From Evansella sp. AB-P1 (lineage in GTDB: Bacteria > Bacillota > Bacilli > Bacillales > Salisediminibacteriaceae), in assembly GCF_029688925.1 (NCBI RefSeq), contig NZ_JARUKY010000022.1, positions 1 through 64,000 on the forward strand: a stretch of 64,000 bases of DNA. Direction: 5' to 3'. Both the position numbers and the translations under genes were made by a program. Shown piece by piece: positions 35,812 to 44,624 of this stretch (position 1 is the first letter of the stretch; the number at the start of each line of letters is the position of its first letter). The notes beneath the pieces were generated by a model. That model was not told the DNA's origin and did not search any database. It worked only from the letters and a program-made list of their open reading frames with translations.

Positions 35812-38129
35812 TGCTTATTCCCCTCCTTTTCCCACCATATTAATTCAGGAGTGATTGGGAGATTATGCAATGAAACATTAGCTGCTTCCGATAAAGCATT
35901 TGCAAGTGCTGCTGGCATACCTAAAAGTCCTTGCTCCCCCACACCTCTGGCACCGTATGGAGCATCAAGGTGTGGTGTCTCTATGAAATCTACTACATAT
36001 TCTGGGTGGTCACCATAATATAAAGGGCGATATGTTCTTAACTGGGGATTTAACACTCTTCCTTCTGTATCAAAAATAAATGTTTCGCGTCCGCCAAATG
36101 CTATTCCCATACTCATTGCTCCAACGACTTGCCCTCGAGCCCCTTTATAATTTAATACTTTTCCAACATCAAGTATAGAAACTGCTTTAATTATTTTATA
36201 CGTATAGTCACGTTTATCAAATTCAATCTCCACTCCTTGCGCACCAACAGCCCACTCCGGCCCAGGTCTTCCTGCTCCCGTTTCTGGGTCCAAATTTGTC
36301 ATTCTACTCTGAATATACGTACCACTCCCAATAATCTGGCCACCAATGGCATTTCCATTTGGATACGTATAGCCATGAGAGATTTCATGAAAATGAAGAC
36401 CAATTTCTGGTTCCTCCCTAATAAAAACTCTCATATTCCCTACTGCTAAATCATCTGGATTTACCCTTAATACTTGAGATGTAATACCTTTAAGCTTTCT
36501 AATGACATCATCAGCAGCAGCCAATACAGCTCTTCCTGCCATGAATGTCCCTCTACTTGCAACTGTTTTCCAATGCTCTGGAGTCGTTTGAGTATCTACA
36601 GTCATTTTTACATGAATGTTATTAACGTTCATTTTTAATTTTTCAGCAAGCATTTGAGCTAAAACGGTTTTTGTCCCCGTACCAATTTCTACAACACCTG
36701 AAATCAGATTAATTGAACCATCCTCATTAAAGGTCAATATTGCACCTGAGCTAGAATCTGTTGGAATTGTTGAGTTTTTCCATACACAGGAGATTCCTTT
36801 CTGTCGAACAATACGTTCACTTATTTCCTGTCTTGTACCTTCATGCCAATTCATTCTATTCTTTAAACGTTTTATACATTCTGGTAGGTTGCCGACTGTA
36901 CTACTATTTAGGCGAACTTGAGTAGGAGTTGTATGTCCTGGTAAAATAGCATTTTTTTCTCTTAACTCTAGTGGGTCTATTTGTAATTTTTTCGCTAATA
37001 TATCCATTGCTCTTTCAAATGCTGATAAAACCTCTGAATGGCTAAAGCCTCGATATGGTGCTGGGTAAGGATGATTCGTATATACACTATAGGAGTCACA
37101 CCAAATATTTTCAATATAATATGGCCCAGTACAATCAACACCACCTGCACGACAAAGATGGACTGCTTTATCAGAATAGGCGCCACCATCGAATAAATAC
37201 TGAATTTCGGCTACCTTTAAATAACCGTTCTTTGTACTGCCTAACTTTATTCTTGCATCTAATCCAACATGGCATGGAGACGTTATCATATCTTCTTCTC
37301 TTGAATTTATCATTTTAACTGGCCGTCCCCCAACAGCCTTTGAGGCGAGGTATGCAAGAATCTCTAATTGAACAGAAGCTTTACCTCCATACCCACCACC
37401 TACAAGTGGTGTGTTAACGATGATTTTCCCTTCCTCTATATTAAAATAAGAGCTAAGTAATTTTTTTATCATATATGGGGCTTGTGATGAAGAAGTGATA
37501 TATAGATAACCATTAGGTTTTATCTCAGCTGTTACAGCTCTCGTCTCCATTGCAATATGATCCGATGGATGAAAGGAAAATTCCATTTCTATCCGCACAT
37601 CACTTTCACTCCATCCATGACTCACATTCCCTTTTCTAATTCGGAAATAATTAGATATATTTGATTTGGGTATAGGATTAGCACCATCATCTCTTTCATA
37701 TTTACTAACATCTTCATGTACTAGAGGAGCATCTTTTTTTATCGCTTCCCTTGGTGAATTCACAACTGGAAGTGCTTCGTAATCTACTTTTATTAAACTG
37801 GCACCTTGTTTGGCAATTATAGGATTATCAGCTACAACAACGGCAATAACTTCACCATGGAACCGAACTTTATCGTAGGCAATTGGGGGGCGATCTCGAA
37901 TTTCCTCCCCCGTTAATACATGAGGGGTCCCTGTTAAAACAGCTCGAACACCTGTTAATTTTTCCGCTTCTTTTGTATCTACTTCCTTTATTTTGGCATG
38001 GGCACATGTAGAAATAACTGCTTTCCCATGAAGAAAGGATGAACTATTGTAATCATTCGTATATTTTGCTCGACCTGATACTTTTTCCTCTGCTTCCTTC
38101 CGAACAACACTTTTTCCTATGATCGTCAA
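35808..38129 (-). CDS. Molybdenum hydroxylase catalytic subunit (xanthine dehydrogenase family)
   Basis: The molybdopterin-binding subunit, 773 residues, first gene of the operon. The N-terminal hammerhead domain (about 1-120) and two large Moco domains are visible, with the catalytic glutamate in RGVGEQGLLG near residue 740. The substrate-site segment reads PYRGFSHSE near residue 360, where classical xanthine dehydrogenases have FRGFGxPQ, so xanthine should not be assumed. Start is TTG with AGGGG 7 bases upstream. Order is Mo, FAD, FeS; no XdhC/PucA maturation gene follows. Divergent from an amino acid permease gene 225 bases away. Confidence 0.9.
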   Translation of the reverse strand: MTIIGKSVVRKEAEEKVSGRAKYTNDYNSSSFLHGKAVISTCAHAKIKEVDTKEAEKLTGVRAVLTGTPHVLTGEEIRDRPPIAYDKVRFHGEVIAVVVADNPIIAKQGASLIKVDYEALPVVNSPREAIKKDAPLVHEDVSKYERDDGANPIPKSNISNYFRIRKGNVSHGWSESDVRIEMEFSFHPSDHIAMETRAVTAEIKPNGYLYITSSSQAPYMIKKLLSSYFNIEEGKIIVNTPLVGGGYGGKASVQLEILAYLASKAVGGRPVKMINSREEDMITSPCHVGLDARIKLGSTKNGYLKVAEIQYLFDGGAYSDKAVHLCRAGGVDCTGPYYIENIWCDSYSVYTNHPYPAPYRGFSHSEVLSAFERAMDILAKKLQIDPLELREKNAILPGHTTPTQVRLNSSTVGNLPECIKRLKNRMNWHEGTRQEISERIVRQKGISCVWKNSTIPTDSSSGAILTFNEDGSINLISGVVEIGTGTKTVLAQMLAEKLKMNVNNIHVKMTVDTQTTPEHWKTVASRGTFMAGRAVLAAADDVIRKLKGITSQVLRVNPDDLAVGNMRVFIREEPEIGLHFHEISHGYTYPNGNAIGGQIIGSGTYIQSRMTNLDPETGAGRPGPEWAVGAQGVEIEFDKRDYTYKIIKAVSILDVGKVLNYKGARGQVVGAMSMGIAFGGRETFIFDTEGRVLNPQLRTYRPLYYGDHPEYVVDFIETPHLDAPYGARGVGEQGLLGMPAALANALSEAANVSLHNLPITPELIWWEKEGNKQ

Positions 38130-38354
38130 ATGTATTCCCCTACCTTCCCATACATTTAAAGAAATACTCCTTACTTATCATACTTATTGGTGAAAAGGTA
38201 AAATATCCATCATTTATGCTGTTTTACGTCGACAAATATTTTCGAAACATCATACAAACGAGATAACTTATTGGAGAAAACTATATTTGTTGGTACATAA
38301 AGAACCTCTATTTTTAGAAGAATAAGGGGAAGAAACATAAAGTGAGGTTGTAAA

Positions 38355-39734
38355 ATGAAAACGAAACCTGCAGAACAAAAGGAAAAGCCATTAAAATGGT
38401 GGCAGCTGTCGTTACTTGGTGTAGCCTGTACTATTGGTACGGGTTTCTTTCTTGGGTCTAGTATTGCAATTTCTATGGCTGGCCCCTCCGTTCTCTTTTC
38501 GTTTGTATTAGCAGCATTAGGAACATATTTTGTTTATGAATCATTAGCTAAAATGACTATAGCCGACCCACAATCAGGCTCCTTTCGTTCCTATGCAAAA
38601 AAAGCTTATGGTCGATGGGCAGGCTTTAGCAGCGGTTGGGTTTACTGGGTTTCAGAAATGCTCATCATGGGTAGTCAAATGACTGCATTGTCAATTTTCA
38701 CTAGGTTTTGGTTTCCTACAATAGAACTTTGGGTTTTTGCATGCATTTATGCAGTATTAGGTATTGGTGTCATATTAACGGGAACAAAAGGTTTTGACAG
38801 AATTGAAAATTTATTAGCAGTATTGAAAATTGCTGCAATCGTTATGTTTATTATTTTGGCATCCTTAGCTTTATTTGGTATATTTGGTCCTGGTAATGAA
38901 CAAACGACTATTCCTAGAACTTATGATGCTTTCGTCCCTAATGGAATAGCAGGGTTTTTACCATCACTTATTTATGGTTTTTATGGATTTGCTGGAATTG
39001 AAATAATCGGATTATTAGCAGTTCGGCTAGAGGAGATGAAAGATGCAACAAAATCAGGCAAGGTAATGCTTTTTATTTTAGCGATAATTTATGTTACGTC
39101 CATTGGACTGGCTTTAATCATCGTTTCATGGGACAATTTCACAACGGATAATAGCCCCTTTGTTACTGCATTAAATAATTATGCCATACCATATGTACCA
39201 CATATTTTTAACGGAGTATTTATAATTGCAGGCTTTTCAACGATGGTTGCATCCTTATTTGCTGTTATACGCATATTAGTTACATTAGCAGAAGATAAGG
39301 ATGCTCCTTCCTTTTTAGCTAAAAGAATAAAAAATAATACGATTGCTCTACCTGCAGTTGGGTTAACAACAGCTGGTGTTATTATATCGATTATTTTATC
39401 CCTTGTAATGCCTGGGAGCATTTACGAATACTTTACGACTGCTGCTGGATTAATGTTATTGTACAATTGGTTTTTCATTATTGGATCCTACGGCAGATTA
39501 CAAAAGCTCACAACAGGAGAAAATATAAAGCGCTTCACAGGGTTTGCACTTGTTCTATTAGCCATCATTGGAACACTATTTCACGATACAAGTAGACCTG
39601 GATTTTATGTAAGCATGTTATTTATTGTTGTCATTGCTATCGTGACTCTTGTAATGAGGCACTTTTGGAATAAAAAACCTAAAAATCCAAATAAAAGAGA
39701 ATCTACTTCCTTATTTAAGAAAATAAAACTTTAG
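38355..39734 (+). CDS. APC family amino acid permease
   Basis: A 459-residue amino acid/proton symporter of the APC superfamily with twelve predicted helices. Family features: CTIGTGFFLGSS near residue 25 (helix 1 substrate backbone), GFAGIEIIGLLAVRLEEMKD near residue 213 (helix 6). The tail is lysine-rich. ATG with GAGGTTG 6 bases upstream. Its last 20 bases overlap the 3' end of the convergent lysE-like gene, with no terminator visible between them. The substrate is unknown; Bacillus homologues carry neutral or basic amino acids. Confidence 0.9.
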   Translation: MKTKPAEQKEKPLKWWQLSLLGVACTIGTGFFLGSSIAISMAGPSVLFSFVLAALGTYFVYESLAKMTIADPQSGSFRSYAKKAYGRWAGFSSGWVYWVSEMLIMGSQMTALSIFTRFWFPTIELWVFACIYAVLGIGVILTGTKGFDRIENLLAVLKIAAIVMFIILASLALFGIFGPGNEQTTIPRTYDAFVPNGIAGFLPSLIYGFYGFAGIEIIGLLAVRLEEMKDATKSGKVMLFILAIIYVTSIGLALIIVSWDNFTTDNSPFVTALNNYAIPYVPHIFNGVFIIAGFSTMVASLFAVIRILVTLAEDKDAPSFLAKRIKNNTIALPAVGLTTAGVIISIILSLVMPGSIYEYFTTAAGLMLLYNWFFIIGSYGRLQKLTTGENIKRFTGFALVLLAIIGTLFHDTSRPGFYVSMLFIVVIAIVTLVMRHFWNKKPKNPNKRESTSLFKKIKL

Positions 39735-40344
39735 CTGCTTGGATTCCAAAGTAAACTCCAAAACCAATGAGAGACAAACCAGATAATACTGAGATAGTAG
39801 TAAGTAGCTTTGTTGTAAGAAACTTACGCATGGTGCTGGCTAGACAAGCCATTGTAATATCCCAAACTGTAATTCCAATGAAAATAGCTATGCAATATAC
39901 AATTACTTGGCTTGTTCCATATGCAGTAACCGTTTTTGCTAATATAGAACCAAAAATACCAAGCCAAAAAAGTATAGTCAGAGGGTTGAACAGAGACATA
40001 AAAAAGCCTGCTAAAAATGATTTTAAATGCGACTCTTTTTTGGATCTCATGTCTTGTAATGAGATTTGGTTTGTACTAGATAAGCTTTCTATACCCGTAT
40101 ACACTAGAACAAAAAAACCGAATAACCATAAGAAGGATTGAACAAAAGGAATCTCTATTAAATGGTATACACCTAAAAATACGAGGAGCATGTAAAAACC
40201 ATCTGCAATCGTAGCCCCTAATCCTACTAGCCAAGCATGAAAAAAACCATTTTTAATGCCTCTATCAATTTGAGCTGCATTAACAGGTCCAATTGGTGCA
40301 GCTAAAGACAAGCCTAAAAAAATATATGTGAGAAAAATATGCAT
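39715..40344 (-). CDS. LysE family exporter
   Basis: A 209-residue LysE/RhtB-type exporter with six hydrophobic segments. The family start GLSLAAPIGPVNAAQ is at about residues 8-22 and the NPLTILFWLGIFG motif at about 125. Amino acid or small-metabolite export is expected. ATG 40344 has GGAGG 7-8 bases upstream; the ATG 16 codons earlier is not supported. The 3' end overlaps the convergent permease gene by 20 bases. An importer and an exporter placed tail-to-tail may serve related substrates, which is inference. Confidence 0.9.
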   Translation of the reverse strand: MHIFLTYIFLGLSLAAPIGPVNAAQIDRGIKNGFFHAWLVGLGATIADGFYMLLVFLGVYHLIEIPFVQSFLWLFGFFVLVYTGIESLSSTNQISLQDMRSKKESHLKSFLAGFFMSLFNPLTILFWLGIFGSILAKTVTAYGTSQVIVYCIAIFIGITVWDITMACLASTMRKFLTTKLLTTISVLSGLSLIGFGVYFGIQAAKVLFS

Positions 40345-40435
40345 GTAACAATCCTCCAGTTTATTTTTATGGGACAAGGAGATCTTGTACATGTTTATTC
40401 AACTAGTTAAAAAATAATGAAGAATTATATAAAAT

Positions 40436-40463
40436 AAAAAACTCGCCTCAGCGAGTTTTTTAT
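40436..40463 (-). terminator. Terminator of the 94-residue protein gene
   Basis: Stem AAAAACTCGC (40437-40446) and GCGAGTTTTT (40451-40460), loop CTCA, T-run on both strands. It overlaps the stop codon of the gene at 40460. Confidence 0.85.
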
Positions 40464-40744
40464 TCCTTTTCTGATTCAAATTCCACCTTTGTACCGCCAA
40501 CTGATAGGTAACTATATACTTCAAAGTCTGGATTTACTTTTAATAATCCTTGTATATATGGCTTTACTAGATCTTTAAAGTCTTCCCTGACTCCTTCCTC
40601 TTCTAATTGCCCATACACGTACATTTTCATTTTTTCTTCCTCCATCAGAAACGCTAAGTATCCAACGGCTTTATTGTTGTTTGTAATGATATTTAATACT
40701 TGTGCATCACTTTTAATAAGTTCTGGAGAGAAAAATAATTCCAT
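40460..40744 (-). CDS. Conserved-looking small protein of unknown function
   Basis: I do not recognise this 94-residue protein. It is soluble, acidic at the C-terminus (EFESEKE) and alternates predicted strands and helices, with no cysteine and no signal or membrane segment. ATG with AAGGAG 8 bases upstream and a terminator directly after the stop support a genuine single gene. It lies between the LysE-like gene and the kinase remnant. Confidence 0.7.
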   Translation of the reverse strand: MELFFSPELIKSDAQVLNIITNNNKAVGYLAFLMEEEKMKMYVYGQLEEEGVREDFKDLVKPYIQGLLKVNPDFEVYSYLSVGGTKVEFESEKE

Positions 40745-40816
40745 GAAATCGTCTCCTTCTTAGCAGTCGTTAGTGATCATTTATGATTTAGTGTCTTTCA
40801 ATTAGGAGCAATTCAT

Positions 40817-41396
40817 TCACCTTGCTCCTTTACTTTTTGAAATAGGAGGGATGAGAATTCGAATGACTGTCCCTTTTTCTATTTCACTTTTAATTATTAA
40901 TAGTCCATTATGTTCTTCAATAATTTTTTTGGTTATCATCATCCCAAGGCCAGTTCCATTTTCCTTTGTTGAAAAGAATGGAGTTCCTATTTTTTTAATA
41001 ACAGTTTCGGAAATGCCCTCACCTGTGTCTGTAATTTCGATAATAACATTTTTTTCTGTCTGGGAAGTGGAAATGAGAAGCTTTCCACCATTAGGCATTG
41101 CTTCTTTTCCGTTCTTTATTACATTTATAAATACTTGCTTCAATTGGCTTTCATCACCGTAAACAAATGAAAAATCAGGTTGAAAATAATGAATAACTTC
41201 AATGTTTTTCGATTTTAACTGAACTTCGAACAAAATAATAACATCTGAAATAAGCATGAATATCCACTGGCTTAAATATTAAAGCTTGAGGCTTACCTAA
41301 TACGAGAAGTTCACTTATGATTACATCAATCCGTTTTAATTCAGAGAGAATGATTGATGAAAAACGTTTATATTTGTTTTGGTGTACTAATATTAT
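40817..41396 (-). pseudogene. Remnant of a sporulation-type histidine kinase
   Basis: Two reading frames together encode the C-terminal part of a KinA/KinE-like kinase. The upstream frame gives KRFSSIILSELKRIDVIISELLVLGKPQ (end of the dimerisation helices, split here at about 41375-41290); the downstream frame gives the ATPase domain with FINVIKNGKEAMPNGG (N box), DTGEGIS (G1) and GTGLGM (G2). A frame change (+1 or -2) occurs near 41257-41265. The phosphoacceptor histidine box and the whole sensor domain are missing: a family B repeat fragment occupies that place (41404-41520). It cannot be a working kinase. Confidence 0.85.
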
Positions 41397-41403
41397 AAGT
41401 GTA

Positions 41404-41520
41404 GCCTTTGTGACTTCGTCTGGAGTCGTCATCATCCACTGCTGAACCAGTCTATTTTAATAGTAGACCTCTCATGCAAATAATCATTTGTACCATTGGG
41501 TGTGAGGGTGAAAAGGGTAT
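41404..41520 (+). repeat. Dispersed repeat family B, fragment B4
   Basis: Contains the right end CTGGAGTCGTCATCATCCACTGCTGAACCAG, then TATTTTAATAGTAGACCTC and a new start ATGCAAATAATCATTTGTACCATTGG. It lies exactly where the 5' part of the kinase gene should be and ends at the topB stop codon. Confidence 0.75.
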
Positions 41521-41521
41521 C

Positions 41522-43705
41522 TTAAAATTTAAATTCCATTTTAGATTTCTCAGTATTCCAAACTAAATAAGCATTGAACGTTTTACCGCCCTTCTTTAAA
41601 CCTTCAAGCTTATTTGTACTATTCTCCAATAATAGCTTCTTAACATTAGACATGGAAAGTTTTTTTCCTAATACATTTTTAGAAATGGTAAAATTACAAT
41701 TCGTTTTTGAATAATTTGAACAACCATAAAAGGAACCTTTATCTACAACGAACCCATCTGTACACTTCTTACATTTACCAATGGGTCCTTTCCCTCTTTT
41801 CCCTTTAAATCCCTTCGTTTTTGTTGAATTTTTATTTATATCGTCAATATTAACTGAATCTAATGACCAATGCTTTGACTGTATTATAGCATCCTCGATC
41901 AGTTTTGCTGTTAGTCTTTTTGACTGCTCCATAAATACATTTGGAGACGCTTCACCTTGTCCAATTTCGAACAAGCGTTGTTCCCACTTTGCCGTCATTT
42001 CTGGTGATGCTAAAATACTAGAACCAACTGCATCAATCAATAATTTCCCTTTTTCTGTTGGGGATACTTGATTTTTTTCCACATTAATATATTTTCGATC
42101 CTTTAAAACACCGATAATCCCTGCACGAGTAGCTTCTGTTCCAAGTCCTTCTGTTCGATTAAGGATCTTTACAAGTTCATTATCATCTAAATGCTTACCT
42201 GCAGTCTTCATTAGTGTGATTAATTCACCCTCTGTATACCTTTTTGGAGGCTGTGTCCTTCCTTTTTTAATTGCAACATCCTCCACTTTTCCTATCTCTC
42301 CTTCCTTTAAGGAAGGTAAATCCTGTTCCTCTTCTTCTGAATTATCCTTTTGTTTTCGATCCCTAAATATAATTCTTCTCCAGCCTTCTTGTACTGTTTC
42401 CTTGCCTTTTGAAATAAATGTTGCTCGGTGGTCAACTAGTGTATGTATCGTCGTGTAATCAACAATTGCTTTATCCTCATGTGCAGAAAGCAAGCGTTCT
42501 ACTATTAATGTATATATCTTTTCTTCCTCATTAGATAGCTTCGTAGGATCAGTCACTTGCTCTGTTGGTATAATTGCATAATGGTCAGAAACTTTTTTAT
42601 CATTTACAAAGCGTTTATTACTTATTAATGATTTGTGATGTAACGGAAAAAATGTTTTGTATTTTGGAATTTCACTTATTTTTTGAAGAATAGATGGGAG
42701 CATATTTGCTTCTTCTTTCGTAATAAAATTTGAATCACTTCGAGGATAGGAGATGATACCTTTTACATATAGCTTTTGAGCAACATCCAACGTTTGTTGT
42801 GGTGAGAACTTAAAACGCTTATTTGCTGTAGCTTGTAAGCTAGAAAGATTAAATAAATATGGGGCTGGAAATTCTTTTCGATTTTTTTCTATCGATTGTA
42901 TGGTTGCATCTTTTCCAATACAAAATCCCTTTATTCTTTCAGCCATTTCCTTCTCTTTTAGACGGGATTCTTTTTCTTTATGCCATGTACCTTCATATTT
43001 TTTTCCATCCATTTTAAATGTTGCCTTAACTTCCCAAAAATCCTCTTGTTTAAATTGATTAATCTCTTTTTCACGTTTCACAATTAATGCTAGTGTTGGC
43101 GTTTGAACTCGACCAGTGGAAAAAACATCGTTAATACCTTTTTGCTGAAGTAAGAGAGTGTATGCTCTCGAAGCATTCATCCCAATAAGCCAATCTGCAC
43201 ATGATCTGCTTAGTGCTTCAAAATAAATATTTCTTGTATCTGCTTCATCTAATAAATTTTCAAATCCTTTTGTCACAGCTTTCGGTGTTAAAGATGATAT
43301 CCACAGCCGTTTCATTCTTTTATTGTTTTTACATAAGTTTAAAATGATTCGAACAATAGCCTCCCCTTCTCGTCCGGCGTCTCCAGCTATTATAATTTCT
43401 TCTATATCACTACGGTGTACAAGACCTTTAATAATATTGAATTGTTTCCACTTAGAACGACTTACACGATGATTAAATTTGCTTGGGATGATTGGTAACG
43501 CATCCAATGACCATTTTTTCCATTTGTTATCATATTCTTCTGGAGGTACTAACTCACATAAATGCCCTACTGCCCATGTACAGAGAGCACCTTTTGGAAA
43601 AACCTGATTTGGAGAAATTTCGATATAGCCAGTTTTTTTTTGATGAGAAAATGGTGATGCAAGTTTAGATCCTTGGTCCGGCTTTTCAGCAATGATTAAT
43701 TTCAT
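41522..43705 (-). CDS. topB: DNA topoisomerase III
   Basis: A type IA topoisomerase of 727 residues, the size of Bacillus TopB. The Toprim domain opens KLIIAEKPDQG and has DAGREGE near residue 102; the active-site tyrosine is in ISYPRSDSNF near residue 318, with arginine two residues on. One C-terminal zinc-ribbon motif (CKKC...C...C) is near residue 650. It relaxes and decatenates DNA, usually with a RecQ helicase, which is not in this window. ATG with AAAGGTGG 9 bases upstream. Single gene, directly abutting a repeat at its 3' end. Confidence 0.95.
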   Translation of the reverse strand: MKLIIAEKPDQGSKLASPFSHQKKTGYIEISPNQVFPKGALCTWAVGHLCELVPPEEYDNKWKKWSLDALPIIPSKFNHRVSRSKWKQFNIIKGLVHRSDIEEIIIAGDAGREGEAIVRIILNLCKNNKRMKRLWISSLTPKAVTKGFENLLDEADTRNIYFEALSRSCADWLIGMNASRAYTLLLQQKGINDVFSTGRVQTPTLALIVKREKEINQFKQEDFWEVKATFKMDGKKYEGTWHKEKESRLKEKEMAERIKGFCIGKDATIQSIEKNRKEFPAPYLFNLSSLQATANKRFKFSPQQTLDVAQKLYVKGIISYPRSDSNFITKEEANMLPSILQKISEIPKYKTFFPLHHKSLISNKRFVNDKKVSDHYAIIPTEQVTDPTKLSNEEEKIYTLIVERLLSAHEDKAIVDYTTIHTLVDHRATFISKGKETVQEGWRRIIFRDRKQKDNSEEEEQDLPSLKEGEIGKVEDVAIKKGRTQPPKRYTEGELITLMKTAGKHLDDNELVKILNRTEGLGTEATRAGIIGVLKDRKYINVEKNQVSPTEKGKLLIDAVGSSILASPEMTAKWEQRLFEIGQGEASPNVFMEQSKRLTAKLIEDAIIQSKHWSLDSVNIDDINKNSTKTKGFKGKRGKGPIGKCKKCTDGFVVDKGSFYGCSNYSKTNCNFTISKNVLGKKLSMSNVKKLLLENSTNKLEGLKKGGKTFNAYLVWNTEKSKMEFKF

Positions 43706-43882
43706 AATTTGAAACCACCTTTACATAGGCATAATAATACGTCCAAAAGAGAACATTTGTTTTCATTATAGTATAATTTCACGAATTAGAATAGGAAAAA
43801 ATGAACAAAGTTATCTTTGATTAAGAAATTAAACATGATATGATTTGATTACATTTATTTATGTTAATTGGTGGTGTATAAA

Positions 43883-44593
43883 ATGATAGAACAGTTTTTA
43901 AACCCATCTACTTTTCGTGAACAAGCCTTATTTCTTTCACCAGCACACATTATCGTACTTATCGTATTTGTTCTATCTATGGTATGGATCTATTTCCATA
44001 GAAACAAACAATACATGAGGCATGTACGTTGGATTATCTTTGTGCTCCTTATTTTTTCTGAAATTTCACTTATAGCTTGGACAATATACCATGGGCTATG
44101 GAGTGTACGTTTTCATTTACCATTAAATCTTTGTACCATTAGCCTCTATGTTACAGCTTTTATGATTGTTTTTCGTTCCTACGCCATATTCGAAATTGTT
44201 TATTTTTTTGGAGTTGGAGGAGCTATACAAGCTTTACTAACACCAGATTTATTTTACACATTTCCACACTTTCGTTTCCTTCATTTTTTCATAGCACATA
44301 TCGCCATTATCTTAGGGATTTTTTATATGGTATTTGTATATAAATTTAGGCCAACATTTCGATCCATGATTAAATCCTTTGTAGCTTTAAACGTCATAGC
44401 CTTTATCGTCTTTTGGGTTAATATAATGACTGGTGCAAACTATATGTTCTTAGCAAGAAAACCTGAAGGACCTAGTATACTTGATCTACTAGGCCCCTAT
44501 CCATGGTACATATTATCACTTGAACTTGTTGCCATTGTCATGTTTATCCTATTATATCTCCCTTTTTACATTTTACAAAAAAAAGAGGAATGA
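43883..44593 (+). CDS. TIGR02206/YwaF family membrane protein
   Basis: A protein of about 236 residues with seven predicted transmembrane helices, matching the YwaF/TIGR02206 family. Typical segments are RFHLPLNLCTIS near residue 72 and FGVGGAIQALLTPD near residue 112. Function unknown. ATG 43883 has GGTGG 8 bases upstream. Its final codons lie within the hairpin shared with the convergent DUF4129 gene. Confidence 0.88.
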   Translation: MIEQFLNPSTFREQALFLSPAHIIVLIVFVLSMVWIYFHRNKQYMRHVRWIIFVLLIFSEISLIAWTIYHGLWSVRFHLPLNLCTISLYVTAFMIVFRSYAIFEIVYFFGVGGAIQALLTPDLFYTFPHFRFLHFFIAHIAIILGIFYMVFVYKFRPTFRSMIKSFVALNVIAFIVFWVNIMTGANYMFLARKPEGPSILDLLGPYPWYILSLELVAIVMFILLYLPFYILQKKEE

Positions 44594-44624
44594 CTTTTTT
44601 CATTAGTCATTTCTCTTTTTTATT
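44581..44624. terminator. Bidirectional terminator overlapping both coding ends
   Basis: AAAAGAGGAATGAC (44581-44594) pairs with GTCATTTCTCTTTT (44606-44619), with one G-U pair and A/T runs on both sides. It spans the stop codons of the two convergent genes, which are only 9 bases apart. Confidence 0.85.

Noticed and set aside
40817-41435. Two separate small genes in the kinase region
   Set aside because: They are consecutive parts of one histidine kinase in two frames; neither has a proper start.
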